Shown in pieces: positions 1 through 9,332 of a stretch of 64,000 nt of DNA (its first letter is position 1; every line of letters starts with the position of its first letter). A model generated the notes under the pieces. It searched no databases. It had not been told where the DNA came from and was given only the letters and a program-made list of their open reading frames with translations. The DNA lies in the NCBI RefSeq assembly GCF_013343235.1, contig NZ_CP040094.1, positions 806,501 to 870,500 on the forward strand, in the 5' to 3' direction. A program made the position numbers and the translations under genes. This DNA comes from Nostoc sp. TCL240-02 (GTDB lineage Bacteria; Cyanobacteriota; Cyanobacteriia; Cyanobacteriales; Nostocaceae).

Positions 1-789
1 GTTTTTGCAGATTTGGATCAGTTCCTTAAGTGGTTTTGTGCCAGTGTTGGACGGAGGTTAACACTACCCAACAAGTTAGCAGATTACTGGGACGATATTT
101 TTGGCAGTAAGGATAATTGCACCGTTTATTTCGAGGAGTATCTCTTACCAGAAATCAACCAACCCCTAGCATTGGGATTGGATGAAGTTGATCGTATATT
201 TCAACATCCGGAAATTGCCGCAGACTTTTTTGGGCTGTTACGCGCTTGGCATGAAGATGCTAAAAACCGGGATATTTGGAAAAAACTGCGGTTGGTAGTA
301 GTGCATTCTACAGAAGTTTATATTCCAATGAATATCAATCAATCGCCGTTTAATATAGGCTTGCCGATTGAGTTACCAGAATTTAACGCCCAACAGGTTC
401 TTGATTTGGCACTAAGGCATGGACTCAATTGGAATTTTACCCAAGTTGAACAACTCATGGCGATGGTAGGAGGACATCCCTATCTTGTACGAGTGGCACT
501 TTATCATATCGCCAGAAAGGATACTACGCTCAATGTGTTTTTGCAAACAGCCCCTACAGAAACTGGCCCTTATAGCGACCATTTACGTCGGCATTTGTGG
601 AATTTAGAACAGCGTCCAGAATTAGCTGCTGCTATCAAAAAGGTAGTTGCCAATACTAGCCCTGTTCGGTTGGATTCGATACAATGCTTTAAATTACTCA
701 GCATGGGATTAGTGAAGTTTCAAGACAATGAGGTGATGCCTTTTTGTAACATATACCGTCAGTATTTCTCCGACAGATTTAGAGCTTAA
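1..789 (+). CDS. AAA-like (AAA_35-type) ATPase domain protein, 3' part only
   Basis: The reading frame is open to the left edge of the window, so the gene is 5'-truncated; the in-window TTG at 13 is not a convincing start. The 260 or so visible residues resemble the C-terminal half of the AAA-like domain proteins common in Nostoc. They include a hydrophobic strand ending in an acidic Walker B-like LGLDEVDRI, a following sensor-type strand LRLVVVHSTEVY, and a helical lid with GGHPYLVRVAL. The Walker A must lie outside the window. In cyanobacteria such domains are usually joined to WD40, TIR or TPR modules and are thought to act in signalling or conflict; that role is inference. Nothing downstream appears co-transcribed, since the next gene is convergent. 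Confidence 0.7.
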   Translation, partial: VFADLDQFLKWFCASVGRRLTLPNKLADYWDDIFGSKDNCTVYFEEYLLPEINQPLALGLDEVDRIFQHPEIAADFFGLLRAWHEDAKNRDIWKKLRLVVVHSTEVYIPMNINQSPFNIGLPIELPEFNAQQVLDLALRHGLNWNFTQVEQLMAMVGGHPYLVRVALYHIARKDTTLNVFLQTAPTETGPYSDHLRRHLWNLEQRPELAAAIKKVVANTSPVRLDSIQCFKLLSMGLVKFQDNEVMPFCNIYRQYFSDRFRA

Positions 790-905
790 TTTGTATATTT
801 GTTTACAAACATATCAAGTTCTAAGTATAATTAATAAAAAATCTTGAATCTTTTAAAATGCGATCGCGCCCCTTTACCAAACGCGATCGCTAAATTTTCC
901 ATTCC
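790..905. other. Convergent spacer with paired HIP1 octamers
   Basis: This short spacer separates the convergent ATPase and ctaB genes. Two GCGATCGC octamers at about 861 and 884 face each other and could form a GC-rich hairpin serving as a bidirectional transcription barrier. There is no strong T-run, so this is only a possible terminator. Confidence 0.3.
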
Positions 906-1856
906 CTAACCAATATGCAGATGATTGATCACCGCACTAATTAGATTATGGGTAACAGGAAGACTATCCACGACCATCCCCAGACACAACAGCATCATGT
1001 AGGAAATGGAATAGAGAAACAACTCTTTAGCTACAGCGTGATCCTCTGGGTTATGCAACAACCGCCAAGATTTGTGGATAAATAATCCTCCCAGACTGAC
1101 AGCGATCGCACCATAAAGAATTCCACTTGCACCTAAAGGATAAACCAATAACACGGTTGCAAATACTGTCACCAGCGTATAGTACCAAATCTGCCGTACT
1201 GTTGCTGTGTCACCTTCAATCACAGGTAGCATTGGTATCCCAACCTTCGCGTAATCATCCCGAATCATCAGAGCTAACGCCCAGAAATGGGGTGGTGTCC
1301 ACAAAAAGACGATGCCAAAAAGTAACCATGCTGACCAGCTTAAAGTGCCTGTGACAGCAGCCCAACCCACTAACGCCGGAATTGCCCCAGCTGCTCCACC
1401 AACAACGATATTCTGGGTGGTGTGGCGTTTCAGCCAGTGGGTATAGACCAAAATATAAAAGACGATGCCAGAGAAGGCTAATAGGGCAGCTAACAAATTG
1501 GCAAATACTGCTAGTAATGTAAAGGAAATTGTCGCCAGTGCGATCGCAAAAATTAGAGCATCGCGCGGCTGAACCTTACCGGATGGCATCGGACGATGGC
1601 GCGTCCGCTCCATGTCATAATCAATATCACGATCGTAGATACAGTTAATCGTCTGGGCGCTTGCAGCAGCCAAAGTGCCACCAGTGAGAGTTACTAGCAA
1701 CAGCAATGGGTCAACTTCTCCCTTAGCAGCAATCCACATACTCCCAGCGGTGGTAATCAAAAGCAACGGAATAATCCGAGGCTTCGTTAGCTGGTAATAA
1801 CTTTGAACTACCTGGAAAAATGTTTGGTGGTGGCGAGAGACATTAGTCTCAATCAT
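906..1856 (-). CDS. ctaB: Heme O synthase (protoheme IX farnesyltransferase)
   Basis: CtaB transfers a farnesyl group from farnesyl diphosphate to the vinyl group of protoheme IX, making heme O, the precursor of heme A for the aa3-type oxidase. The 316-aa product is an integral membrane UbiA-family protein with about eight or nine hydrophobic segments. The prenyl-diphosphate/Mg2+ motif NxxxDxxxDxxxxR is at residues 71-84, and a second acidic loop (RDDYAKVG) follows later, as the family requires. Length is normal. It is the distal gene of a minus-strand pair with ctaA, about 250 bp downstream of it, and both diverge from ctaCDE. A repeat-rich spacer separates it from ctaA, so co-transcription is likely but not shown. 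Confidence 0.95.
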   Translation of the reverse strand: MIETNVSRHHQTFFQVVQSYYQLTKPRIIPLLLITTAGSMWIAAKGEVDPLLLLVTLTGGTLAAASAQTINCIYDRDIDYDMERTRHRPMPSGKVQPRDALIFAIALATISFTLLAVFANLLAALLAFSGIVFYILVYTHWLKRHTTQNIVVGGAAGAIPALVGWAAVTGTLSWSAWLLFGIVFLWTPPHFWALALMIRDDYAKVGIPMLPVIEGDTATVRQIWYYTLVTVFATVLLVYPLGASGILYGAIAVSLGGLFIHKSWRLLHNPEDHAVAKELFLYSISYMMLLCLGMVVDSLPVTHNLISAVINHLHIG

Positions 1857-1984
1857 TTTGGCTCTGGTTCCTTATTTTTCAACAACTTATATACAGCTCA
1901 TGCTCAAGCTGGCTCTTTCAGACAAACGAAAACACAGATTTTCTGCACCTGCGTAGGTCGCAATACTCGCCGTTGCGCCCTTTC

Positions 1985-2100
1985 GTTTAGTTACTGGGGA
2001 GTGGGGAGCAGGGGAGGCAGGGAGCAGGGGGACAAGGGGGACAAGGGGGACAAGGGGAATAACTATACTCAATTCCCAATTCCCAATTCCCAATTCCCCA
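1985..2100. repeat. Short tandem repeats between ctaB and ctaA
   Basis: The spacer holds tandem GGGGAGCAGG-like units, then four GGGGGACAA-like units, then four tandem copies of CAATTCC/CCAATTC heptamer-type repeat. The same two-part arrangement (G-rich run, then CAATTCCC run) recurs near 20600, 22500, 23900 and 30000, so this belongs to a dispersed family typical of Nostoc intergenic DNA. Confidence 0.8.
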
Positions 2101-2104
2101 TTTC

Positions 2105-3019
2105 CTATTCAGCACTAACTGAATCACGCATTGCAAGAACTGTGAAAGCCACCAAAGTACCCAGCAAAGCTGCTCCTATAGCTTGGTGAGAGACGGTGAG
2201 AGGCTCGACTTGGAGATGTAATTTGAAAGTGGCGAATCCCAACAAGATTTGTAATGTCAACAACCCACCAGCGATATTTGCCAGTCGCCGTAAGGCTGGA
2301 TGTAGTGCTGGTGTCCGCCAACAGATAAATACCATTGCCAAGGTTGTCACTGTTGGCGGCACCAAACCAGCAATATGGCTGTACATTACAGTACAAAGTT
2401 GAGAATCGCCGAGGCATTGGTGTAGTGCCCAGCGAGAGCCTACCAAAGCACCCAAGAGACTTTGTAGGTAAACCAGAACAGCAGCAGTTAAACCTACCCA
2501 AGGCAACTTCCCAACGGTTCCATTGCCCTGATAGGGTGTCAGTGCCGTGCCGATAATCAGGAGGGTGCTAAAAAATAACAGCGCCGTTCCTAAATGAGCG
2601 GTAACGATATCAAACCGCAACAGTTCGGTAACGGTGAGTCCTCCCAAGATGCCTTGGAAGACGATTAAAAACAGGGCGAATGTGGATGCCCAAGGCAGCC
2701 ATTTGGGTAAGACACGACGATGCCACCAGGATAAGCCGAAGAGTGCGATCGCGCTTAAACCAATTAAAGCTGCATCCAATCTGTGAAACCACTCCAAAAA
2801 CACTTGGAGGTTCATTTGCTTGGCTGGCACTAGTTCGCCATAGCATAAGGGCCAGTCTGGGCACGCAAGTCCAGCATTCATCACGCGGGTGGCACTGCCT
2901 ATTGCCATCAAAATTAAGGTGGCTATGCATATTTTCCACACCAAGCGACGAATCATTTCCTTGGGCTTTTGCTGCTGAAGCGCCGCTTCATTTTGTTGTT
3001 GTAGGACAAATTCGCTCAT
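2105..3019 (-). CDS. ctaA: Heme A synthase (COX15/CtaA)
   Basis: CtaA oxidises the C8 methyl of heme O to a formyl group, giving heme A for cytochrome c oxidase. The 304-aa product has eight hydrophobic helices. Recognisable family features are RVMNAGLACPDWPLCYG after helix 1, the heme-ligand histidines in EWFHRLDAA and in the DIVTAHLGTA segment, the cysteine pair in the HQCLGDSQLC loop, and late histidines in MYSHIAGL and SHQAIGA. Length fits the bacterial family. It is the first gene of the minus-strand ctaA-ctaB pair, with a 404-bp divergent promoter region shared with ctaC. That arrangement suggests coordinated expression of heme A synthesis and oxidase subunits. Confidence 0.95.
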   Translation of the reverse strand: MSEFVLQQQNEAALQQQKPKEMIRRLVWKICIATLILMAIGSATRVMNAGLACPDWPLCYGELVPAKQMNLQVFLEWFHRLDAALIGLSAIALFGLSWWHRRVLPKWLPWASTFALFLIVFQGILGGLTVTELLRFDIVTAHLGTALLFFSTLLIIGTALTPYQGNGTVGKLPWVGLTAAVLVYLQSLLGALVGSRWALHQCLGDSQLCTVMYSHIAGLVPPTVTTLAMVFICWRTPALHPALRRLANIAGGLLTLQILLGFATFKLHLQVEPLTVSHQAIGAALLGTLVAFTVLAMRDSVSAE

Positions 3020-3423
3020 GAATGATACCTTCTGCCCGCTCTTGGTGGCTCTCTTAAAATTTTCAATTTTCTTTTAGCGTCCTATCTTCACCCTAGCGTA
3101 TAGGCTAAGGGTTTATAGATTAGCACTCACTTATACTTTGAATCACTCTAGGAAGGTTTTGCCTGAAGCTTTAGGTATTTTTCAAGATGTGAAAAATTGA
3201 TTAATCACAATTAATTTAAACATTCTAAATTTTTCCTTAAATTTTTCCACTAGTTTACATCTACTTTTGGCAGTATCTAATAGTCACCTTGTACTCAAAA
3301 TTAGTAAAATAGTTAAAAAACTTAATAAAAAATTCAGGCCTTCAGACTCTATGCTTTCCAGCCTAGACTACCTTAGTAAGTGGGCAGGTTTAAGATAACG
3401 TAGTAAATTCAATTAAGTAAGCC
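3020..3423. promoter_or_regulatory. Divergent ctaA / ctaC promoter region
   Basis: This 404-bp AT-rich region separates the divergent ctaA and ctaC starts and must hold promoters for both. No open frame, RNA gene or recognisable operator was found, and I could not assign a specific -10/-35 pair with confidence. Confidence 0.4.
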
Positions 3424-4506
3424 GTGAAGATTCCAAGTTCAATCTGGACATTACTCATTGGCATCGTGCTAACGCTAGTCAGCCTTTGGTACGGTCAAAA
3501 TCACGGTCTGCTGCCAACAGCAGCCACAGATGAAGCCGTATTAGTGGATGGTCTGTTCAACGCGATGATGATCGTTTCTACAGGTATATTCCTGTTAGTT
3601 GAAGGTATTTTAATTTACTCTGCATTTAAGTACCGTCGGCGTGCAGGTGACAATGAAGACGGCCCGCCAGTTGAGGGCAATGTACCTCTAGAAATTCTCT
3701 GGACGGCGATCCCTGCAATTATCGTTATCGGCATTTCTGTTTACAGCTTTGATGTTTACAACGAAATCGGTGGCTTTGATCCCCATGCAATCCATGAAGC
3801 GCCGATGAATCAGGAATCAATGGCAATGCCTGGAAGTGCTATGGCTGCAACCTTAAGCGATACACCTCCTGGCACCGAACCCAACCTCAATCAAGAAAAA
3901 TCTGATGAGGCAATGGAAGATCCAGCTACCGCAGAAGTTCGTAATGCTGACCAAATTCCCCAACTGCGGAATGCCCCAGGTGTAGGTAGTGTTGCTCCGA
4001 CAATTGGGGGAACTCCTGATAAAGCAGGCAAACCAGCAGAATTACAGGTCAACGTTACTGGTTTACAATATGCCTGGATTTTCACATATCCTGAAACTGG
4101 TATAACTACAGGTGAAATGCACGTCCCCATCGGGCGAGAAGTGCAAATTAATATGACAGCCAACGATGTCATCCATGCCTTTTGGGTTCCAGAGTTCCGC
4201 CTGAAACAAGACGCGATCCCAGGTAGACAAAGCGAGATTCGCTTCACCCCCAAAACAGCAGGAGATTACACCCTGATCTGTGCTGAACTTTGTGGCCCCT
4301 ACCACGGTGCAATGAGAGCGCCAATAGTCGTTGAGCCAGAAGAAGCATTTGACAAATGGGTTCAAGAACAGCTAGTTGCCAGCAAAGAAACACTCAATCA
4401 AGCCGTTGCTGTTAACCCTGCGAATCTATCCCCAAATGAATTTCTTGCTCCTTACATCAAGGACATGGGAATTAAGCCAGAAATCCTCCATCAAGTTCAC
4501 CATTAG
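3424..4506 (+). CDS. ctaC: Cytochrome c oxidase subunit II
   Basis: Subunit II carries the CuA centre that accepts electrons from cytochrome c6 or plastocyanin and passes them to heme a in subunit I. The 360-aa product has two N-terminal membrane helices (about residues 5-25 and 42-65) and a C-terminal cupredoxin domain. The CuA ligand set is intact: C286-x3-C290-x3-H294-x2-M297 (CAELCGPYHGAM), plus an upstream His in IHAFWVPEF. Translation starts at GTG 3424; the N-terminal helix begins right after it. A stretch of about 80 residues rich in Met, Pro, Gly and acidic residues (about 120-205) separates the second helix from the cupredoxin fold and is longer than in typical bacterial CtaC. First gene of ctaCDE, 42 bp before ctaD. 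Confidence 0.95.
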   Translation: MKIPSSIWTLLIGIVLTLVSLWYGQNHGLLPTAATDEAVLVDGLFNAMMIVSTGIFLLVEGILIYSAFKYRRRAGDNEDGPPVEGNVPLEILWTAIPAIIVIGISVYSFDVYNEIGGFDPHAIHEAPMNQESMAMPGSAMAATLSDTPPGTEPNLNQEKSDEAMEDPATAEVRNADQIPQLRNAPGVGSVAPTIGGTPDKAGKPAELQVNVTGLQYAWIFTYPETGITTGEMHVPIGREVQINMTANDVIHAFWVPEFRLKQDAIPGRQSEIRFTPKTAGDYTLICAELCGPYHGAMRAPIVVEPEEAFDKWVQEQLVASKETLNQAVAVNPANLSPNEFLAPYIKDMGIKPEILHQVHH

Positions 4507-4548
4507 TCATTGGTCTAAATAACAAATGACAAAAGATAACTAACGACT

Positions 4549-6285
4549 ATGACCCAAGCTCAAGTGCAAGAAACTGCCAACGCCCCTGCTCTTGATGACG
4601 AGCCAGGGATTAGAAAATGGCAAGACTATTTTAGTTTCAACACCGACCATAAGGTGATTGGAATTCAATACCTAGTCACTACGTTCATTTTTTACTGTAT
4701 TGGTGGGGTGATGGCTGACTTGGTTCGTACAGAACTGCGAACCCCAGAAGTCGATTTTGTCACCCCTGAAGTCTATAACAGCTTATTTACGCTGCACGCC
4801 ACAATCATGATTTTCTTGTGGATTGTGCCAGCTGGTGCGGGTTTTGCTAACTTCCTCATCCCCTTGATGATTGGGGCAAAGGATATGGCATTTCCGCGCT
4901 TGAATGCTGTTGCCTTTTGGATGATTCCCCCTGCGGGTTTATTGTTGATCGCGAGTTTAGTGGTAGGCGATGCACCGGATGCGGGTTGGACTTCCTACCC
5001 TCCCCTGAGCTTGGTAACAGGTCAAGTAGGTGAGGGAATTTGGATTATGAGCGTCCTTTTACTAGGTACGTCATCGATTCTAGGGGCAATCAATTTCCTC
5101 GTCACCTTGCTCAAGATGCGTATCCCCGGTATGGGGGTTCACCAAATGCCCTTGTTCTGTTGGGCGATGTTTGCTACCTCGGCACTGACTTTGGTATCAA
5201 CGCCAGTGTTAGCAGCAGGTCTAATTCTGCTTGCTTTTGACTTAATTGCCGGGACAACATTTTTTAACCCAACTGGCGGTGGCGACCCGGTTGTATACCA
5301 GCACATGTTCTGGTTTTACTCCCACCCAGCCGTTTACATCATGATTTTGCCCTTCTTTGGAGCAATTTCAGAAATTATCCCTGTGCATTCCCGCAAGCCG
5401 ATTTTTGGCTATAAAGCGATCGCTTATTCATCTCTAGCAATCAGCTTTTTGGGGCTAATCGTCTGGGCGCACCACATGTTTACCAGTGGTATTCCCGGCT
5501 GGTTGCGGATGTTCTTTATGATCACCACGATGATCATTGCCGTACCCACGGGAATTAAAATTTTCAGTTGGTTAGGAACAATGTGGGGTGGGAAAATCCA
5601 ACTTAACAGCGCCATGCTGTTTGCAATGGGCTTTGTTGGCACCTTTGTGATTGGCGGGATCAGTGGCGTAATGTTGGCAGCAGTGCCCTTCGATATTCAC
5701 GTTCACGACACCTATTTTGTGGTAGCACATTTACACTACGTCCTATTTGGCGGTAGCGTGTTAGGCATTTATGCAGCGATTTATCACTGGTTCCCAAAAA
5801 TAACGGGACGGATGGTAAATGAATTTTGGGGTAAGGTTCACTTTGCCTTGACAATTGTCGGTCTAAATATGACCTTCTTACCCATGCACAAGCTGGGTTT
5901 AATGGGCATGAATCGCCGGATCGCCCAATACGATCCCAAATTTACCTTTCTCAACGAAATCTGCACTTATGGCGCTTACATACTAGCAGTTTCGACATTT
6001 CCCTTCATCATCAATGCGATTTGGAGTTGGTTGTACGGCGAGAAAGCTGGTAATAATCCCTGGAGGGCACTTACCTTAGAGTGGATGACAACCTCACCAC
6101 CTGCGATCGAAAATTTTGATCGAACTCCAGTACTAGCTACAGGCCCCTACGACTACGGCTTGGAAAAGGCTGATGAAGGTGTACCCTTATCCGATCCCAA
6201 TCCAATCTTGTCTGGTGGGCCAAACTCAGTATTAAGAGCAGAACCCGACCCAGCCGTTGCTGCAAATCCCGAAGATCGTAAATAA
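4549..6285 (+). CDS. ctaD: Cytochrome c oxidase subunit I
   Basis: This is the catalytic subunit, reducing O2 to water at the heme a3/CuB site while pumping protons across the thylakoid or cytoplasmic membrane. The 578-aa protein has the twelve-helix pattern of heme-copper oxidases. Key motifs are LHATIMIFLW (heme a ligand region), WFYSHPAVYIMILP (CuB His and cross-linked Tyr), WAHHMFTSG (the two CuB histidines), and HDTYFVVAHLHYVLFGG (heme a3 and heme a ligands). The cytosolic C-terminal tail is Pro- and acid-rich. It lies between ctaC and ctaE in the usual order. The spacing and divergent ctaAB suggest the vegetative-cell cox cluster of Nostocales rather than a heterocyst copy; that is inference. 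Confidence 0.97.
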   Translation: MTQAQVQETANAPALDDEPGIRKWQDYFSFNTDHKVIGIQYLVTTFIFYCIGGVMADLVRTELRTPEVDFVTPEVYNSLFTLHATIMIFLWIVPAGAGFANFLIPLMIGAKDMAFPRLNAVAFWMIPPAGLLLIASLVVGDAPDAGWTSYPPLSLVTGQVGEGIWIMSVLLLGTSSILGAINFLVTLLKMRIPGMGVHQMPLFCWAMFATSALTLVSTPVLAAGLILLAFDLIAGTTFFNPTGGGDPVVYQHMFWFYSHPAVYIMILPFFGAISEIIPVHSRKPIFGYKAIAYSSLAISFLGLIVWAHHMFTSGIPGWLRMFFMITTMIIAVPTGIKIFSWLGTMWGGKIQLNSAMLFAMGFVGTFVIGGISGVMLAAVPFDIHVHDTYFVVAHLHYVLFGGSVLGIYAAIYHWFPKITGRMVNEFWGKVHFALTIVGLNMTFLPMHKLGLMGMNRRIAQYDPKFTFLNEICTYGAYILAVSTFPFIINAIWSWLYGEKAGNNPWRALTLEWMTTSPPAIENFDRTPVLATGPYDYGLEKADEGVPLSDPNPILSGGPNSVLRAEPDPAVAANPEDRK

Positions 6286-6289
6286 ATAG

Positions 6290-6378
6290 GGTACTGGGGA
6301 CTGGGGACTAGGGACTGGTTAATTAATTCTCTTCCTAATCTCCCATGCCCCATGCCCAATGCCCAATGTCCAATTCCC
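6290..6378. repeat. Short repeats in the ctaD-ctaE gap
   Basis: The 108-bp gap between ctaD and ctaE is filled with GGGGACT-type and GCCCAAT-type short repeats pairing loosely with each other. It is an example of intergenic repeat insertion inside an operon; any effect on ctaE expression is unknown. Confidence 0.7.
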
Positions 6379-6393
6379 CACTTATAAAAATTC

Positions 6394-7020
6394 ATGCAAA
6401 GTCAAACTATTGACCCAGCTAAAACTGAACTTAATCATCACCACGCGGCGGAAGCGTCCGTCGGCCATCATGAAGAACATCCAGACCATCGTATGTTTGG
6501 GCTAATTGTCTTCCTGATTGCTGAAGGGATGATTTTTATGGGACTGTTCGGAGCTTACTTAGCTTTCCGTGCTACCTTACCTGCATGGCCGCCAGCAGGT
6601 ACACCAGAGTTAGAACTATTGTTACCCGGAGTCAACACAATCAATCTGATTTCTAGTAGTTTTGTCATGCATAATGCTGACACTGCTATTAAAAAGAACG
6701 ATGCACGGGGGGCACAAATCTGGTTAGCAATTACCGCTGCGATGGGTGCTGTTTTCTTGGTGGGTCAAGTATATGAATATACCCATTTAGAATTTGGTTT
6801 AACTACCAATTTATTTGCCAGTGCATTTTACGTTTTGACTGGTTTCCACGGATTGCACGTTACCATCGGCGTTTTGGCAATTGTTGCTGTGTTGTGGCGA
6901 TCGCGCACTCCGGGTCACTATAGTAATGAAAAGCACTTTGGTATCGAAGCAGCCGAAATCTACTGGCACTTCGTTGACGTGATTTGGATTATTTTGTTCG
7001 GATTACTGTATATACTCTGA
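6394..7020 (+). CDS. ctaE: Cytochrome c oxidase subunit III
   Basis: Subunit III stabilises subunit I and supports its proton uptake. The 208-aa product has five hydrophobic segments, as in the short bacterial subunit III family. It has the signature FHGLHVTIGV late in the protein and ends with the conserved EIYWHFVDVIWIILFGLLY. The N-terminus is His-rich (LNHHHAAEASVGHHEEHPDH), which is common in this family from cyanobacteria. It is the last gene of ctaCDE and is followed 43 bp downstream by a strong intrinsic terminator. Confidence 0.95.
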   Translation: MQSQTIDPAKTELNHHHAAEASVGHHEEHPDHRMFGLIVFLIAEGMIFMGLFGAYLAFRATLPAWPPAGTPELELLLPGVNTINLISSSFVMHNADTAIKKNDARGAQIWLAITAAMGAVFLVGQVYEYTHLEFGLTTNLFASAFYVLTGFHGLHVTIGVLAIVAVLWRSRTPGHYSNEKHFGIEAAEIYWHFVDVIWIILFGLLYIL

Positions 7021-7063
7021 GTATTAATTATTTAGTTGTTTACTCCACGCGAACAACTTAATC

Positions 7064-7086
7064 AGCCCCCAACGGGGGCTTTTTTA
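7064..7086 (+). terminator. Intrinsic terminator of ctaCDE
   Basis: A perfect 7-bp GC stem (AGCCCCC / GGGGGCT) with an AAC loop is followed directly by a run of five or more T. It lies 43 bp after the ctaE stop. Confidence 0.9.
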
Positions 7087-8015
7087 ATTAATAGCTTTAT
7101 TTTTTACTTAGCAAGCTTGATAGAAAATATACTAAAACAAGTTTATACTACTCCTACTATTACTTTTGCTTAATGCAAGTGAGTTATTACAAGTTATACA
7201 GATGTAACTAAAAGGTAGGAAAAGTTGGAAAAATCGAATGTTTTTGGAACCTATTAAATAACCAGTTGATATGCTGTAATTTGATATGTAAAAGACAGAT
7301 GAAACCAATAAATAAAGTTTGCAAATTTACGCGGATTTACTTCAATAAAAGGCAATACTGATATTTTTTTCTAGCCATAAAAGTATAAATTTTAAGAGAA
7401 CTGGAGATAGTTTGGAGATTTGCCAGAATTTTGCTAAGTAGATCGAGATAAGAAAAGTGAGCGCAAAACAAGGATTATTAGGACTAAAGTCCTTACTACA
7501 AACTTTAATTTATTTCAGCCTAGCTACTTAGTAACGAGTCAAATATGGTAGCAAAATTTTGGGAGACACTCTAAGCAATATCTGTGCTTTGAAAGTTTAC
7601 TCTGTAAGGTTTGATCAGTAATCAGACCCAAAGTTAAAACAAATAAATATCCTAACGGCTGAATGTTGTCTTATGTCTACAGTTATAAATCAATACAGTT
7701 CAGATAAGAGCAAAACATTTGTAGAGACGGCGATTTATCGCGTCTCCAAACCCCAAAATTTTTGCCAGTAGCCCTTAAATGAACCGTATTGAGTTATAAA
7801 TACTGGAGGCTAGTATTAAATTTACTTAAGTGATAAAATTATTGAATTATTCCAAAAATAAATTTTAATATATAAGATATCTGTAAAGGTATCAAATTAA
7901 CCAAATCAAGGAGCTAGCCATAAAAATGCTCCAAAGTATGGTTTGCCTGAGAAAGTAACTGCCTCAAATAGTAACAAATTTAGCGGCAGGTATTCATATC
8001 TCACCCAAGCTCTGA
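7087..8015. other. Long gene-free AT-rich spacer with one MITE-like palindrome
   Basis: About 930 bp without a credible gene on either strand. The only organised element is a GTAGAGAC...GTCTCC palindrome at 7721-7747 inside a segment bounded by CAATACAGTTC (about 7691) and GAACCGTATTG (about 7783). Those boundary words are roughly inverted, as in a small non-autonomous element. The kinase promoter should lie in the last 150 bp, but I could not place it. Confidence 0.5.
7721..7747. repeat. Dispersed palindrome, GTAGAGACG-ATTTAT-CGCGTCTCC type
   Basis: First copy in the window of a 26-27 bp imperfect palindrome. Other copies are at 14354-14380, 14400-14422, 18657-18683, 18700-18725 and 18907-18927, with relaxed versions at 36234-36263 and 58002-58027. 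All are intergenic. Confidence 0.8.
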
Positions 8016-9332
8016 ATGGTCAGTAAATTAACAAGTAGTATACGCCACATGAGCCAGAACCCTCTAGTTAGAAAAAAACTTCGGAGTCGCTTTGAGACTG
8101 TCAAACTGCTGGAAAGTGGAGGTTCTGGTAATACTTACTTGTTAGCAGGTGCTAGAGGTAACAGGGATCAATACTCTCTCCCCAGAAAAAGACTTCGTAA
8201 TCGCTTTAAAATTATCAAACACTTAGGAAGCGGAGGCTCTGGTGATACATACTTAGCTGTAGACCTAGATTTACCAGGACAACCCCATTGTGTGGTAAAA
8301 CATTTTCAACCAAAAGATTCCAATCCTGCTGTTCTACCCATCGCTAAAAAGTTATTTGATCGAGAAGCGGAAGTTTTATACCAGCTAGGCAACGACCACG
8401 ATCAAATTCCTAGACTGTTTGCCCATTTTGATGAAGATGGAGATTTCTATTTAGTCCAAGAATTTATTGATGGCCATGCGTTAACCCAAGAAATTGTATC
8501 AGGTCAGCGTCTGAGCGAGAGTGCAGTCTTAAGTTTATTAAAAGACATCCTGGAAGTGCTGGCATTCGTCCATCAAAATAACATTATTCATCGGGATATT
8601 AAGCCTCAAAACTTAATGCGGCGATACTCCGATCGGAAGATTGTGCTAATTGACTTTGGCAGTATAAAGAAAATTGGTGCTTTGGGAGCAGGCTTAACTA
8701 TTGCTGTTGGGACTCCTGGTTATATGCCAAGCGAACAGGCTAAGGGAAAGCCAAAACTTTGCAGCGATATCTATGCAGTCGGGATGATTGGCATTCAAGC
8801 TTTGACAGGTTTAATACCTGAGCAACTACCAGAAGATCCCAGTACTGGAGAAGTTATCTGGCGCGATCAGGTACAGGTAAGTGATGCTCTGGCAAATATT
8901 TTAGATACAATGGTTCGCGATCGCTACAACCAACGTTATCAGTCTGCCACAGAAGCTTTGCAAGCACTTAATTCTGCTCTGCCGTTGCCACATTCATCAG
9001 AATTTGTTGGCATCAAGCAAAATGCTGATGATACTTATTTGCTAAATTATAGAAACTTTCTTTTGCTTCTAGGAATAGGGCTTGGTGCTACCACTAGTCT
9101 TATAGTATTAATTTTAATCTATACATTTATTAATACAGGTGCATCGTCTCCAAACAAACCTACTCAATTAAATAATTTTATAGAAAAATTGGTTGAGCAA
9201 CGATTTACTAATGCCAATGTGAATAGCTTAATAGCCAAATCAGCAGCTAAAAAAGGAGCCTGTAAAAGCAATTGCAGCATTGCAAAAACTACTAAAAAGC
9301 AAATTGAATCTCATGATAGCAGTCCACTTTAA
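8016..9332 (+). CDS. Membrane-anchored Ser/Thr protein kinase with duplicated glycine loop
   Basis: Hanks-type kinase of 438 aa. The functional glycine loop is LGSGGSGDTYL (residues 70-80), followed by the catalytic Lys95 in VVKHF, HRDIKPQN with H192/D194, DFG with D213, and a GTPGYMPSEQ activation/P+1 segment. A single membrane helix lies at about 347-372, followed by a short Lys-rich tail, so the kinase domain faces the cytoplasm. Unusually, a second glycine loop (LESGGSGNTYL, residues 32-42) sits upstream in a segment of about 38 residues that duplicates the start of the kinase domain. ATG 8016 is used here; an internal ATG at 8049 is a possible alternative. The substrate is unknown. The next gene is a PstS-like protein, an association that may be functional. 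Confidence 0.88.
   Translation: MVSKLTSSIRHMSQNPLVRKKLRSRFETVKLLESGGSGNTYLLAGARGNRDQYSLPRKRLRNRFKIIKHLGSGGSGDTYLAVDLDLPGQPHCVVKHFQPKDSNPAVLPIAKKLFDREAEVLYQLGNDHDQIPRLFAHFDEDGDFYLVQEFIDGHALTQEIVSGQRLSESAVLSLLKDILEVLAFVHQNNIIHRDIKPQNLMRRYSDRKIVLIDFGSIKKIGALGAGLTIAVGTPGYMPSEQAKGKPKLCSDIYAVGMIGIQALTGLIPEQLPEDPSTGEVIWRDQVQVSDALANILDTMVRDRYNQRYQSATEALQALNSALPLPHSSEFVGIKQNADDTYLLNYRNFLLLLGIGLGATTSLIVLILIYTFINTGASSPNKPTQLNNFIEKLVEQRFTNANVNSLIAKSAAKKGACKSNCSIAKTTKKQIESHDSSPL

Noticed and set aside
1803..2189. Plus-strand frame across the ctaB-ctaA spacer
   Set aside because: It consists of antisense ctaB start, short repeats and antisense ctaA end; no protein-like pattern.
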